This document shows, piece by piece, positions 24,647 to 33,713 of a stretch of 64,000 bases of DNA. Both the position numbers and the translations under genes were made by a program. The stretch spans positions 1-64,000 of the forward strand of contig DAIUEV010000002.1 of NCBI GenBank assembly GCA_036844945.1, read 5' to 3'. This DNA comes from Palsa-461 sp036844945 (lineage in GTDB: Bacteria; Actinomycetota; Acidimicrobiia; Acidimicrobiales; RAAP-2). Numbering within the stretch: position 1 is the stretch's first letter; each line of letters opens with the position of its first letter. Below the pieces are notes generated by a model, which had not been told where the DNA came from, ran no database searches, and saw only the letters and a list, made by a program, of their open reading frames with translations.

Positions 24647-26625
24647 TGGCCTGGGGACCCGGCGGTGGCGGCATGTTCGGGGGCGGCGGCATGGGCGGTC
24701 GGCCGGGACCGTCCGCGGGCAACCCCGGCAACGGGCTTCCCTTCGCCGGGATCCCCTCGGAACTGCAAGAGGGTGTGGACCTCCTGCTCGACAAGGAGCC
24801 CACCCACCCACAGCCCACCGCAGCGTTCAGCTACCAGATGACCGCCGCCGAGCAACGGCGACTGACCATCCGTCAGCTGATCTTCCAGCACTGGGGGCTG
24901 GCGGTGGCCGCCGCCTTCTTCGTTGCGGTGGTCAGCGTGGCGAACCAGGCCGGACCGCTCCTCATCGAGCACGGCACCAACGCGATCACCGCGGCCGTGG
25001 TCGCGTCGGCCCGACACCAGCCGCTCCCCGGCGTGTTCGGCACGATCGTCGACTGCTCGATCCTGTTCTTCCTCGCGATCGGGATCAGCGGTGTCGCGCA
25101 GAACAGCCAGGTGAGGGTGACCGGCCGCCTGGCCGCCCGGGTCATGAATGACCTGCGGGTGAAGGTCTTCACCCACCTGCAGCGGATGTCGCTCGACTTC
25201 TACACCGACGAGAAGGCGGGCGTGATCATGACCCGCATGACGAGCGACATCGAGAACCTCCAGCAGCTCCTCCAGGACGGCCTGGCCAGCTTCGCCGTGC
25301 AGGGCCTCACGATGATCGTCATCACGATCGTGCTGTTCGTGATGAACGCGACGCTCGCCCTCATCACGGTCCTCGCCATCATCCCGGTGCTGACCGTGCT
25401 GTCACTGTGGTTCCGCGCCGCGTCCGAGCGCGGCTATGTCCGGGTGCGCGACGGGATCGCGGGCGTGCTGTCCGACCTCTCCGAGAGCCTGCACGGGGTC
25501 CGGGTCGTGACCGCCCACAACCGCCAGCGCCACAACGTGCTGCACCACCGCAACGTGGTCGGCGAGTACCGGGACGCCAACCTCTACACCGCCCAGATCA
25601 ACGCCATCTACGGCCCGGGCACCCAGATGCTCTCGTATGTGGGGATGGTCGTGCTGCTCGGGGTCGGCGGGACCATGGTCCTCCACCACAAGCTCTCGCT
25701 CGGCGCGCTGCTCGCCTTCGTGCTGTACCTCAACCGGTTCCTGCAGCCCATCACGCTTCTGGTCCAGCAGTACAACACCTACCAGCAGGGCCAGGCCTCG
25801 ATCATCAAGCTCAACACGCTGCTCGGGCTGGCCCCGAGCGTGCCCGAGGACAAAGCGGCCACCGAGCTCCCCCCGATCGAGGGCCGGATCCGGTTCGACC
25901 ACGTCACCTTCGGCTACGACCCGGCCACCCCGGTCCTGCACGGGATCGATATGACCATCGACGCCGGCGAGACGGTGGCCTTCGTCGGGCCGACCGGGGC
26001 CGGAAAGTCCACCATGGCCAAGCTCGTCACCCGCTTCTACGACCCCACCGAGGGCCGGGTGCTGATCGACGGACACGACATCGCGCACGTGACCATCCAG
26101 TCGCTCCGCCGCCAGCTCGGGGTGGTCCCCCAGGAGCCGTTCCTCTTCGCCGGGACCGTCCGGGACAACATCGCCTTCGCGCGCGCCGATGTGAGCGACG
26201 ACGAGGTGCGCGAAGCCATCCGGACGGTGGGCCTCATGGAGGTGGTCGAGCGACTGCCCGACGAGATCAACACGGTCGTCCACGAGCGGGGCCAGTCCCT
26301 GTCCTCCGGGGAGCGACAGCTGATCGCGCTCGCCCGGGCCTTCGTGGCCCAGCCCCGCGTGCTCGTCCTCGACGAGGCCACCTCGAACCTCGACCTCATG
26401 TCGGAAAGCAAGATCGAGCGGGCGCTCGACATCCTGCTCGAGGGCCGGACCGCCATCCTCATCGCCCACCGGCTCACCACCGCGATGAAGGCCGACCGGA
26501 TCGTCGTGATCGACGAGGGCGGGATCATCGAGATGGGCTCGCACGACGAGCTGGTGGCGGCCGGTGGCCGCTACGCCGAGATGTACGAGACGTGGATCTC
26601 CCACGCCGAGGGCAGCGCGGCCTGA
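24646..26625 (+). CDS. ABC exporter half-transporter, catalytically competent (heterodimer subunit 2)
   Basis: 659 residues, starting on the last base of the previous gene (overlap of one base, TGATG). It has a Gly-rich N-terminus (first 30 residues), six predicted membrane helices (about 80-380) and an ABC domain. The Walker A (GPTGAGKST, 448-456), Q-loop (VVPQEPFLF) and Walker B (VLVLDEATSNLD, Glu577) are canonical, but its signature is LSSGE rather than LSGGQ. In a heterodimer this weak signature pairs with the weak Walker B of subunit 1, giving one degenerate and one consensus ATP site. Confidence 0.93.
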   Translation: MAWGPGGGGMFGGGGMGGRPGPSAGNPGNGLPFAGIPSELQEGVDLLLDKEPTHPQPTAAFSYQMTAAEQRRLTIRQLIFQHWGLAVAAAFFVAVVSVANQAGPLLIEHGTNAITAAVVASARHQPLPGVFGTIVDCSILFFLAIGISGVAQNSQVRVTGRLAARVMNDLRVKVFTHLQRMSLDFYTDEKAGVIMTRMTSDIENLQQLLQDGLASFAVQGLTMIVITIVLFVMNATLALITVLAIIPVLTVLSLWFRAASERGYVRVRDGIAGVLSDLSESLHGVRVVTAHNRQRHNVLHHRNVVGEYRDANLYTAQINAIYGPGTQMLSYVGMVVLLGVGGTMVLHHKLSLGALLAFVLYLNRFLQPITLLVQQYNTYQQGQASIIKLNTLLGLAPSVPEDKAATELPPIEGRIRFDHVTFGYDPATPVLHGIDMTIDAGETVAFVGPTGAGKSTMAKLVTRFYDPTEGRVLIDGHDIAHVTIQSLRRQLGVVPQEPFLFAGTVRDNIAFARADVSDDEVREAIRTVGLMEVVERLPDEINTVVHERGQSLSSGERQLIALARAFVAQPRVLVLDEATSNLDLMSESKIERALDILLEGRTAILIAHRLTTAMKADRIVVIDEGGIIEMGSHDELVAAGGRYAEMYETWISHAEGSAA

Positions 26626-26650
26626 CCGCCGCGGCGGCGCCGAATCAGGC
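26620..26650. terminator. Candidate bidirectional terminator between convergent genes
   Basis: The exporter and the oppositely oriented oxidoreductase gene end 19 bases apart. The stop codons lie in an inverted repeat, GCCTGA...TCAGGC, around the palindrome CCGCCGCGGCGG. The outer repeat could be coincidence, because both proteins end in Ala-stop. There is no T-tract. Confidence 0.3.
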
Positions 26651-27700
26651 GTCCGACTCGGAATTCACCTCGGCCACCAGGTCGAGCAGGGTGCCCAGGG
26701 TGTCGAGCCGCTCGGTCGGCGCCGCCCCGGCCGGCTGGACCCGCAGCGTGGTCACCCCGACGTCGCGGTAGAGACGCAGCCGCTCGCGTACCGCCCCAGC
26801 CGGGCCCAGGAGGTTGGTGCGGAGGCCGAGCTCTATCGGGACCCGGGCCGCGGCGCCCTCCCGGTCGCCGTCGCGCCAGAGCCTGGCCACCGCGGCCACG
26901 TCGTCGGCGAACCCCTGACGCCCGAAGGCGTCGTTGTAGAAGTTCTGGCGCTCGCTGCCCATGGCCCCGAGGGTGAACGCGTACCCGCGGGCGTGCCGGC
27001 CGGCCGCCTCCTCGACGTCGTCGGTGAACTCGACCGCGGCCGGCACGGTGAGGTCGAGGTCCTCGATCCGCCGGCCGGCCGAGCGCGCCCCCTCGGCGAT
27101 GGGCCCGAAGAACGCCTCGGCGCTCTCGGGCAGGAACGAGGTGCCAATCCACCCGTCGGCCAGCCGGCCGGTGAGGGCCAGGTTCCCCGGGCCGAGCGAC
27201 GCGACGTAGATCGGGACCGCCTCCGGGGGGGCCGAGGTGCGGATCGCCCGCCCGGCGCCGCCGGGCAGCGGCAGGTGGAAGATCTCGCCGTCGTGGGCGG
27301 AGCGTTCCCCGGCCACCAGGAGGCGGACGATCTCGATCGTCTCGGCGGTCCGCTGGAGCGGGCGCGCGAACGGCACCCCGTGCCACCCCTCCATCACCTG
27401 GGGGCCGCTCGTCCCGAGGCCGAGCACGAAGCGGCCGCCCGAGAGGCGCTGGAGCGACAGCGCCGACATCGCCAGCATCGCCGGGGTGCGGGCCCCGAGC
27501 TGGGCGATCGCGGAGCCGAGCCGGACCCGGGTGGTCTGGCCGGCGAGGTAGGCGAGCGGAGTCAGCGCGTCGTAGCCCCACGCCTCGGACGCCCACACCG
27601 AGTCGACCCCGAGCCGCTCGGCGTCCCGGACGAACGCGACGCCGGCGGGTGAATGGGGCGACGCGCCGATCCCGATCCGGAGACTCACGGCCCGGGGCAC
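26645..27700 (-). CDS. LLM-class (luciferase-like) F420-dependent oxidoreductase
   Basis: 351 residues, TIM-barrel of the bacterial luciferase-like family. Typical segments: GVDSVWASEAWGYDALTPLAYLAGQTTRVRLGSAIAQLGARTPAMLAMSALSLQRLSGGRFVLGLGTSGPQVMEGWHGVPF and a C-terminal AAGAVRERLRLYRDVGVTTL-like region. Members with this pattern in actinobacteria usually use coenzyme F420. The start is GTG 27700; GTG 27688, four codons later, is equally possible. The gene follows the SRPBCC gene by seven bases, on the same strand. The substrate is unknown. Confidence 0.85.
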   Translation of the reverse strand: MPRAVSLRIGIGASPHSPAGVAFVRDAERLGVDSVWASEAWGYDALTPLAYLAGQTTRVRLGSAIAQLGARTPAMLAMSALSLQRLSGGRFVLGLGTSGPQVMEGWHGVPFARPLQRTAETIEIVRLLVAGERSAHDGEIFHLPLPGGAGRAIRTSAPPEAVPIYVASLGPGNLALTGRLADGWIGTSFLPESAEAFFGPIAEGARSAGRRIEDLDLTVPAAVEFTDDVEEAAGRHARGYAFTLGAMGSERQNFYNDAFGRQGFADDVAAVARLWRDGDREGAAARVPIELGLRTNLLGPAGAVRERLRLYRDVGVTTLRVQPAGAAPTERLDTLGTLLDLVAEVNSESDA

Positions 27701-27707
27701 CAGGCGG

Positions 27708-28205
27708 TCACTTGGATGCGGTGGCGAGGTCCCTGATGCCGTCCAGGTTGGCCTGCATGTTCTCCCGGTATTCGGCGAGCCGACGTTCGACGATCCGGTC
27801 CTCGAGCTTCGGGCTGGCCTCGATGACCCGGGTGAGCCCGGAGGGGCCGGGGCCCATCTGGGCCCGTTGGGTGACCACGACCCCGTCTTCGGCTTCGGCG
27901 ATCTCGAACCGCCAGACCGCGGCGGGGAACGCGGGATCCCCCACCGCCCACTCGAGCACCCGGCCGGGCTCGCAGGCGGTCACCACGCTGACCGACTCCC
28001 ACTCGCCCGCGGACGGATGGCGGTTGCGACCCAAGAAACGTGCCCCGAGAGCCGGCCCGGTCGCACCATCGAGCCACTCGCCGCCGACGAACTCCTTCGA
28101 ATACCGGGACGAGAAGTTCACGTCGCAGAGCAGTCCCCACACGAAGGCGGCATCGGCCGGGATCTGGGCGTGGACCTCGACGGTCGGACAATCGGCGTAC
28201 CTCAC
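27708..28205 (-). CDS. SRPBCC-family (START-like) ligand-binding protein
   Basis: 165 residues from GTG 28205. The beginning, CPTVEVHAQIPADAAFVWGLLCDVNFSSRYSKEF, followed by GARFLGRNRHP and WRFEIAEAEDGVVVTQRAQMGPGPSG, matches the polyketide cyclase/dehydrase type of the SRPBCC (Bet v 1-like) fold, which binds hydrophobic ligands. An open frame continues upstream but runs antisense to the SDR gene at 28285. It is probably co-transcribed with the oxidoreductase that follows, and divergent from the SDR-thiolase pair. No specific function can be given. Confidence 0.8.
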   Translation of the reverse strand: MRYADCPTVEVHAQIPADAAFVWGLLCDVNFSSRYSKEFVGGEWLDGATGPALGARFLGRNRHPSAGEWESVSVVTACEPGRVLEWAVGDPAFPAAVWRFEIAEAEDGVVVTQRAQMGPGPSGLTRVIEASPKLEDRIVERRLAEYRENMQANLDGIRDLATASK

Positions 28206-28284
28206 GAGCGCCTCCCTCGGTGCGGCTGAGACTCTCCCACAGGGCCTGCCGCTACGCTCTCCCCTTCCGTCTGGAAGGGCGAGC

Positions 28285-29028
28285 GTGGGACTGCTTGAAG
28301 GCAAGGCGGCCGTCGTCACCGGCGGCGCCCAGGGGATCGGCCTCGCCATCGCCCGCGCCTTCTGCGAGGAGGGCGCCCGGGTGGTGATGGGCGACATCGA
28401 CGGTGCCGCGGTGGAGGCGTCGGCCCGGGCGCTGCGAGAGTCGGGTGCCGACGCCCGCGGTGAGCCGTGCGACGTGACCTCGGAGACCGACGTCGAGGCG
28501 CTCGTCCGTGCCTGCGTCGAGCAGCACGGGTCGCTCGACGTGATGGTCAACAACGCCGGTATCACCCGCGACGCCACCATGCGCAACATGTCGGTCGAGG
28601 ACTTCCGGGCGGTGATCGATGTCCACCTGTTCGGCGCCTGGCTCGGCACCAAGTCGGCGGGCGCGGTCATGCGCGAGCAGGGGAGTGGCTCGATCATCAA
28701 CATGTCGTCGATCTCGGGGAAGGTGGGCAACCCCGGCCAGACCAACTACAGCGCCGCGAAGGCCGGGATCGTCGGCCTGACGAAGGCGGCGGCCAAGGAG
28801 CTCGCCCACCTCGGGGTCCGGGTCAACGCGATCCAACCGGGACTGATCAGGACCGCGATGACCGCCAAGATGCGCGCCGACATCTGGGAGCAGCGGCTGA
28901 CCGAGATCCCGATGGGCCGGGCCGGCGAGCCCGAGGACGTGGCCAGGGTCGCGGTGTTCTTGGGCTCCGAGCTTTCCGGGTACATGACCGGCACGGTGCT
29001 CGAGGTGACCGGCGGCCGGCACCTGTGA
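28285..29028 (+). CDS. SDR-family 3-oxoacyl reductase-like enzyme (FabG-like)
   Basis: 247 residues from GTG 28285. A classical SDR: VVTGGAQGIG cofactor loop, the Asp at the end of strand 2 (MGDIDG) favouring NAD, NNAGITRD, catalytic Ser in NMSSISGK, YSAAK, and PGLIRTAM. FabG-like enzymes interconvert 3-hydroxyacyl and 3-oxoacyl thioesters. It lies 52 bases before a thiolase gene on the same strand, so it probably makes the 3-oxoacyl-CoA that the thiolase cleaves. Confidence 0.9.
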   Translation: MGLLEGKAAVVTGGAQGIGLAIARAFCEEGARVVMGDIDGAAVEASARALRESGADARGEPCDVTSETDVEALVRACVEQHGSLDVMVNNAGITRDATMRNMSVEDFRAVIDVHLFGAWLGTKSAGAVMREQGSGSIINMSSISGKVGNPGQTNYSAAKAGIVGLTKAAAKELAHLGVRVNAIQPGLIRTAMTAKMRADIWEQRLTEIPMGRAGEPEDVARVAVFLGSELSGYMTGTVLEVTGGRHL

Positions 29029-29080
29029 GCGGGCGGCCACACCGGGCCGACCCGAACGAATATGACGATGAGGAGGAGCA

Positions 29081-30292
29081 ATGCGTGAGGCGGTGATCTG
29101 CGAGCCCGTGCGCACGCCGGTCGGGCGGTTCGGCGGCGCGCTGCGGGACGTTCCGGTCCAGGACCTGGCGGCCGCGGTGGTCGCCGAGGTCATGGCCCGC
29201 ACCGGCATCCCACCCGAGGCGGTCGACGATGTGGTGCTCGGACAGGGCTACCCCAACGGGGAGGCGGTGGCGCTGGGTCGCACGGCCGCGCTCGACGCGG
29301 GCCTGCCGGTCGGCGTGCCCGGGATGCAGGTCGACCGGCGCTGCGGCTCCGGGCTGCAGGCCGTCCTCTATGCGGCCATGGAGGTCCAGACCGGCGCGGC
29401 CGACGTGGTCCTGGCCGGGGGGGCCGAGTCGATGAGCCAGACCGAGTACTACACGACCTCCATGCGGTGGGGCGCGAGGGCGGAGAACGTGACCTTCTTC
29501 GACCGGCTGTCGCGGGGCCGGATCACCGCCGGGGGCAAGCACCACCCCGTGCCCGGCGGGATGATCGAGACGGCCGAGAACCTGCGCCGGAAGTACTCGA
29601 TCCCCCGCGAGGAGCAGGACGAGCTGGCCCTGCGCTCCCACGAGCGGGCGGTGGCCGCCCAGCGGGAGGGCCGCTTCAAGGACGAGCTGGTGCCGGTCAC
29701 GGTGGCCGGCCGGGGGGGCGACACCGTCGTCGACACCGACGAGCACCCCCGCGCCGACACCACGCTCGAGTCCCTGGCCGCGCTTCGCCCGGTGCGGCTG
29801 CGCGAGGACCCCGGGGCCACGGTCACCGCCGGCAACGCCAGCGGCCAGAACGACGGCGCCGCGGTGTGCCTCGTCAGCACGCCCGAGAGGGCGGCCGAGC
29901 TCGGGATCCGCCCGCTCGCCCGCCTGCGTTCCTGGGCGGTCGCCGGCGTCGACCCGGCGACGATGGGCATCGGACCGGTGCCGGCCACCGCCAAGGCCCT
30001 CGAACGGGCCGGGCTCTCCCTCGCCGACATCGACCTGATCGAGCTGAACGAGGCCTTCGCGGCCCAGGTGCTGGCGGTCACGAGGGAGTGGGGCCTCGAG
30101 GCCCGCGACTTCGACCGGCTGAACGTCAACGGGTCGGGCATCTCGCTCGGTCACCCGATCGGGGCGACCGGCGGCCGGATCCTCGCCACCCTCCTGCGGG
30201 AGATGGACCGGCGCGGCGCCGCCCTCGGCCTCGAGACCATGTGCATCGGCGGCGGCCAGGGCCTCGCCGCGGTGTTCGAGACCGTCGCCTAG
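29081..30292 (+). CDS. Acetyl-CoA C-acyltransferase (thiolase)
   Basis: 403 residues from ATG with AGGAGGAGCA upstream. Both thiolase cysteines are present, in DRRCGSGLQA (nucleophile) and ETMCIGGGQG (acid/base), with the LNEAFAAQ loop and NVNGSGISLGHPIGATGGRI carrying the catalytic His. Thiolases cleave 3-oxoacyl-CoA with CoA, or condense two acyl-CoAs. Together with the preceding SDR this is a two-step end of a beta-oxidation-like pathway. There is a second thiolase in the window at 43472-44677, of a different subgroup. Confidence 0.93.
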   Translation: MREAVICEPVRTPVGRFGGALRDVPVQDLAAAVVAEVMARTGIPPEAVDDVVLGQGYPNGEAVALGRTAALDAGLPVGVPGMQVDRRCGSGLQAVLYAAMEVQTGAADVVLAGGAESMSQTEYYTTSMRWGARAENVTFFDRLSRGRITAGGKHHPVPGGMIETAENLRRKYSIPREEQDELALRSHERAVAAQREGRFKDELVPVTVAGRGGDTVVDTDEHPRADTTLESLAALRPVRLREDPGATVTAGNASGQNDGAAVCLVSTPERAAELGIRPLARLRSWAVAGVDPATMGIGPVPATAKALERAGLSLADIDLIELNEAFAAQVLAVTREWGLEARDFDRLNVNGSGISLGHPIGATGGRILATLLREMDRRGAALGLETMCIGGGQGLAAVFETVA

Positions 30293-30378
30293 CTCCGGAC
30301 GCCCTCGGCCGTCGATCCGAGAGGACGGTCGACGCCCGAAGAGCGCCCCGCACCGCCCGGCGGCCACCGACTCCCCGC

Positions 30379-31131
30379 CTACGGCCGGCCCCCGTCGGCG
30401 CCGAGCACCTGGCCGGTGATGTAGCCGGCGTCGTCGCGGCACAAGAACGCGCAGGCCGCCGCGATGTCGTCGGGCCGGCCGGGCCGGCGCACCGGCGTGC
30501 GTGCGATCTCGGCGTCCATGTCGATCGAGCCCTCCCCCGCCGCCGCCCGCAGCATTGGGGTGTCGACGAACCCGGGCGGGATGGCGTTCGCGGTGATCCC
30601 CTGGGGGCCGAACTCGCGGGAGAGCGACTTGGTGAGCCCGTTGATCCCGGCCTTGGCCGCGACGTACGCGGCCATGCGGGGCGTGCCGCTGTGGGCGCTC
30701 GACGACGAGATGTTGACGATCCGGCCCCACCCGGCCTCGACCATGTAGGGGAGCACGGCCTGGCAGCAGTGGAACACCGCGACGAGATTGACGTCGAGGA
30801 TCTGGCCGAGGTGCTCGGGGGTGATCTCGAGGAACGGGGCGAAGCTCGAGCGGCCGGCGTTGTTCACGAGGATGAGCGGCGGCCCGAGCCGCTCGGCCAC
30901 CTCGTGGACCGCCTCGCGCACCCGGGCCCGGTCGGTCACGTCCACCTCGAAGCCGGCCGCCCGGCCGCCTTCCGCCTCGATGCCCGCGGCGGCCCGCCGG
31001 GCCCCGTCGCCGTCGAGGTCGAACAGCGCCACCGCTGCCCCATCGCTGGCCAGCCGGCGGCTGACGCCGAGGCCGATGCCCGACGCCGCGCCGGTGACCA
31101 CCGCCACGCGGGGCTCGCTCCAGTCACTCAC
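30379..31131 (-). CDS. SDR-family oxidoreductase
   Basis: 250 residues, start GTG 31131. Classical SDR motifs: VVTGAASGIGLG, LVNNAGRSSF, SSSSAHSG with YVAAKAG, PPGFVDTPM and the terminal GQVLGADGGRP. It is the last gene of a minus-strand run: carboxymuconolactone-decarboxylase-like, TauD-like dioxygenase, Gfo/Idh oxidoreductase, then this, each separated by fewer than 30 bases. The strand-2 acidic residue (FDLDGDG) suggests NAD. The substrate is unknown. Confidence 0.88.
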   Translation of the reverse strand: MSDWSEPRVAVVTGAASGIGLGVSRRLASDGAAVALFDLDGDGARRAAAGIEAEGGRAAGFEVDVTDRARVREAVHEVAERLGPPLILVNNAGRSSFAPFLEITPEHLGQILDVNLVAVFHCCQAVLPYMVEAGWGRIVNISSSSAHSGTPRMAAYVAAKAGINGLTKSLSREFGPQGITANAIPPGFVDTPMLRAAAGEGSIDMDAEIARTPVRRPGRPDDIAAACAFLCRDDAGYITGQVLGADGGRP

Positions 31132-31159
31132 GGGTGCCTCCCTCGGCTCGGACGCGGAC

Positions 31160-32110
31160 TCAGCCGACGCCGGCGCGGTCCATCACCGTGGCACAGGCCA
31201 GCCCGTCCTCGAAGGTCGGCGTCCCGGCCGGGACCTCCCGGTCACGCGCGGCGTCGCGCAGGACCGCGGCGAAGCTGGTCATGGCGGCCAGGAGCGGGTT
31301 CGCCTGGGGCTCACCCGCGTACAGCTCGCGCACGCCCTCGGGAGTGCGGAGGACCACGGTGTTCCCGCCCTCCTCGAGCACGCCGTCGGATCCGATCACG
31401 ACCATCGAGAGCGGGAGGTTCACCGGTGCGGCCGAGGTGCTGTCGATGGCGGCGGTGACCCCGCCGGCACAGCGCAGCGCCAGCGCGAAGCCGTCGTCGG
31501 CGGTGCAGCGACGCATCGTGCCTTCGGAGTCGGGGCGCTCGGTCACGATCGTGCGGAGCTGGCCGGCGACCTCCTCGACCTCCCCGAAGGTCCACCGGAC
31601 GAAGTCGATCTGGTGCGAGCCCATCGCCCGGAGCCAACCCCCGCCGGCGGCCGCGTCGAACAGCCAGCCGTAGGGGCGGAGCGGGACCCGGGAGACCGCC
31701 ATGAGGCCGGTGAAGGCGACGTGCTCGGGCCGACCGACCGCCCCCTCGGCCACCGCCGCCCGCACCCGGCGGCGGGCCTCGTCGTAGCGGTACTCGAAGT
31801 TCAAGAAGTGCAGGACCCCGGCCGACTCGGCCAGCCCTCGCATCTCGGCGGCCTGGCCGGCGTCCAGCCCGAACGGCTTGTCGCACAGCACGTCCTTCCC
31901 GGCCTCCACCGCCCGCCGCACGTGCTCGAGATGCAGGAACGGCGGGGAGTGCACCGACACCAGGTCCACGTCGCGACGGGCGCAGAGCGACGCCACCGCG
32001 GCCCCGTCCCGGGGCGAGACGACCTCGGCCACCTCGCACCCGTCGGTCGCTGCGAAGGCCGCCGCGACCACCCGTTCGCCGAAGCCCCGCCCGATGACGC
32101 CGACCCGCAC
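31160..32110 (-). CDS. Gfo/Idh/MocA-family oxidoreductase
   Basis: 316 residues. The Rossmann start VGVIGRGFGERVV, a DLVSVHSPPFLHLEHVRRAVEAGKDVLCDKPFGLD segment with DKP in place of the usual EKP (Lys retained), and a later QIDFVRW with the expected His-like position in MGSHQIDF, fit the Gfo/Idh/MocA family of NAD(P)-dependent dehydrogenases acting on sugars, inositols or other cyclic polyols. It sits between the dioxygenase and SDR genes in a likely catabolic operon. The EKP-to-DKP change is conservative. Confidence 0.85.
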   Translation of the reverse strand: MRVGVIGRGFGERVVAAAFAATDGCEVAEVVSPRDGAAVASLCARRDVDLVSVHSPPFLHLEHVRRAVEAGKDVLCDKPFGLDAGQAAEMRGLAESAGVLHFLNFEYRYDEARRRVRAAVAEGAVGRPEHVAFTGLMAVSRVPLRPYGWLFDAAAGGGWLRAMGSHQIDFVRWTFGEVEEVAGQLRTIVTERPDSEGTMRRCTADDGFALALRCAGGVTAAIDSTSAAPVNLPLSMVVIGSDGVLEEGGNTVVLRTPEGVRELYAGEPQANPLLAAMTSFAAVLRDAARDREVPAGTPTFEDGLACATVMDRAGVG

Positions 32111-32135
32111 CGCGGTCCCCCGTTCGCCCCGCGTC

Positions 32136-32948
32136 TCAGACCAGCGGTTCCTCGCCGACGAGCGTCGTCCGGTGCATCATTCGCCCGCTTTCGGCCGAGT
32201 ACGGCACCACCCGGTGCATCGTGCCGGTGTTGTCCCAGATGACGAGGTCCCCGACGTGCCAGTGGTGCTGGTACACGTACTGGGTCTGGGTGGCGAACTC
32301 GAGCAGGTGCTCGAGCAACGCCTTGCTCTCCTCGTCCTCCATCCCCTCCACCTGGGTGGCGGTGGACCCCAGGACGAGCGACTTGCGCCCCGAGGCATGC
32401 GTCCACACGAGCGGATGGGTCCGCACCGAGCGGGTGCGCCAGTCGGCGACGTCCTCCTCGGTGAAATCGGGGTTGGCGAGCCGCGAGATCGTCTCGACGG
32501 AGTGCACCACCCGCAGCCGGTCGACGAGGTCCTTCTCCTCTTGGGGGAGGTCCTCGTAGGCGGCGTAGGTGTTCGCCCACTCGGTCTGCCCGCCGGTCTC
32601 CGACAGCACGCGGGCACTCAGGAGCGAGGCCCGCGACGGGATCGCGTCGGTGGTGCCGTCGATGTGCCAGAGGAACGTGCCGAGGAGATAGTCGGCCGTC
32701 GCGGTGATCGACTTGTCCAGTGTGACCTTGTAGATGTTGTCGACGCCCTGGTCGATGATGTCGCCGAGGGTGCGCGCGAACGCCACCTGCTGGCGGTCGT
32801 CCATGTCGACCTCACGGAACAGCACGAGCCCGCGCTCTCCGAGGACCTCGCGGATCTGGTCGCTGTGGGCGCCGCTCAGAAGGTCGTCGGCGTCGGCCAG
32901 GAACTCGGTGCCGATCCGGGGACTGAGGTCGATCGTCTTGAGCTGCAT
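32136..32948 (-). CDS. TauD/TfdA-family Fe(II)/2-oxoglutarate dioxygenase
   Basis: 270 residues from ATG 32948. The iron facial triad is visible: WHIDGT (His95, Asp97) and the distal His in NTGTMHRVVPY; a 2-oxoglutarate-binding Arg is likely in the RMMHRTTLVG segment. The family hydroxylates taurine, 2,4-D, alkyl sulfates or other acids next to a heteroatom, releasing them oxidatively. It is co-directional with a CMD-family gene 19 bases upstream and the Gfo/Idh gene 25 bases downstream. The specific substrate cannot be given. Confidence 0.9.
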   Translation of the reverse strand: MQLKTIDLSPRIGTEFLADADDLLSGAHSDQIREVLGERGLVLFREVDMDDRQQVAFARTLGDIIDQGVDNIYKVTLDKSITATADYLLGTFLWHIDGTTDAIPSRASLLSARVLSETGGQTEWANTYAAYEDLPQEEKDLVDRLRVVHSVETISRLANPDFTEEDVADWRTRSVRTHPLVWTHASGRKSLVLGSTATQVEGMEDEESKALLEHLLEFATQTQYVYQHHWHVGDLVIWDNTGTMHRVVPYSAESGRMMHRTTLVGEEPLV

Positions 32949-32967
32949 GGGGGATCTCCTTCGGTGC

Positions 32968-33588
32968 TCAGCGCGGTTCGGTCGGGGTAGGGAGTCGGGG
33001 GGCGTCGATCACCTCGGTCGAGGCGTCGGGGGTGAGGCGGACGCTGTTCGCCACCGTCGCGAAGCACAGGTAGCTGCCGATCACGAACAACAGCTCCAGC
33101 AGCTGGGGCTCGTCGAGCTCGCCGGCGAGCGCGGCCCAGGTCGGTCCCTCCACCCGCCACCCGTCAACGATCTGGTCGACCGCTTCGAGCACGCTCCGCT
33201 CGAGCGCTGTCCAGTGGCCCGAGCCGGGTCCGCCGGGGATGGCGTGAAGCTGCTCGGTCGTCACGCCGGCGTCCCGGGCGATGCGGATGTGCTGGGTCCA
33301 CTCGTAGTCGGAGCCGGTCCGCCAGGCGACGCGCAGGATCGCCAGTTCCCGCAGCTTGGGTTCGACGGTCGAGCTCGGCCCGGCGAGGAGGTTGGCGAAG
33401 CCCATCCAGGCGGCGCCGATCTCCACGTGGTGGGCGAACAAGCCGAGCGCCTGGGGCATCGGGTGGTCGCCGGACAGGTACCGCTCGGGGCGCCGCAGGT
33501 ACCGGGGCAGCACGGTGCGGGCGGACTCACTCCACCGCTCGACCGGGAGCGGCGCCAGTCCGGGGCTCGTCACGTCTCGCTCGGTCAC
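32968..33588 (-). CDS. Carboxymuconolactone decarboxylase (CMD/AhpD)-like protein
   Basis: 206 residues. The all-helical CMD region is seen in KLRELAILRVAWRTGSDYEWTQHIRIARDAGVTTEQL. The EWxxHxxxA pattern of the family is present, but there is no AhpD-type CxxC, so this is not a thiol peroxidase reductase. Members of this subgroup often sit beside oxidoreductases in catabolic operons with no defined function. It is the first gene of the four-gene run ending at 30379. Confidence 0.8.
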   Translation of the reverse strand: MTERDVTSPGLAPLPVERWSESARTVLPRYLRRPERYLSGDHPMPQALGLFAHHVEIGAAWMGFANLLAGPSSTVEPKLRELAILRVAWRTGSDYEWTQHIRIARDAGVTTEQLHAIPGGPGSGHWTALERSVLEAVDQIVDGWRVEGPTWAALAGELDEPQLLELLFVIGSYLCFATVANSVRLTPDASTEVIDAPRLPTPTEPR

Positions 33589-33713
33589 GACGCCGTCAGA
33601 GGGAGGGCGGGATCGAGGTGTCCACCCCGGCCGGCCACGAAGCGAAGATAGGTCCGGGTCCCACCGCGGTCAACCGACCGGTCGGTACAACGCCGGCGGG
33701 ACGGCACCGCGGC

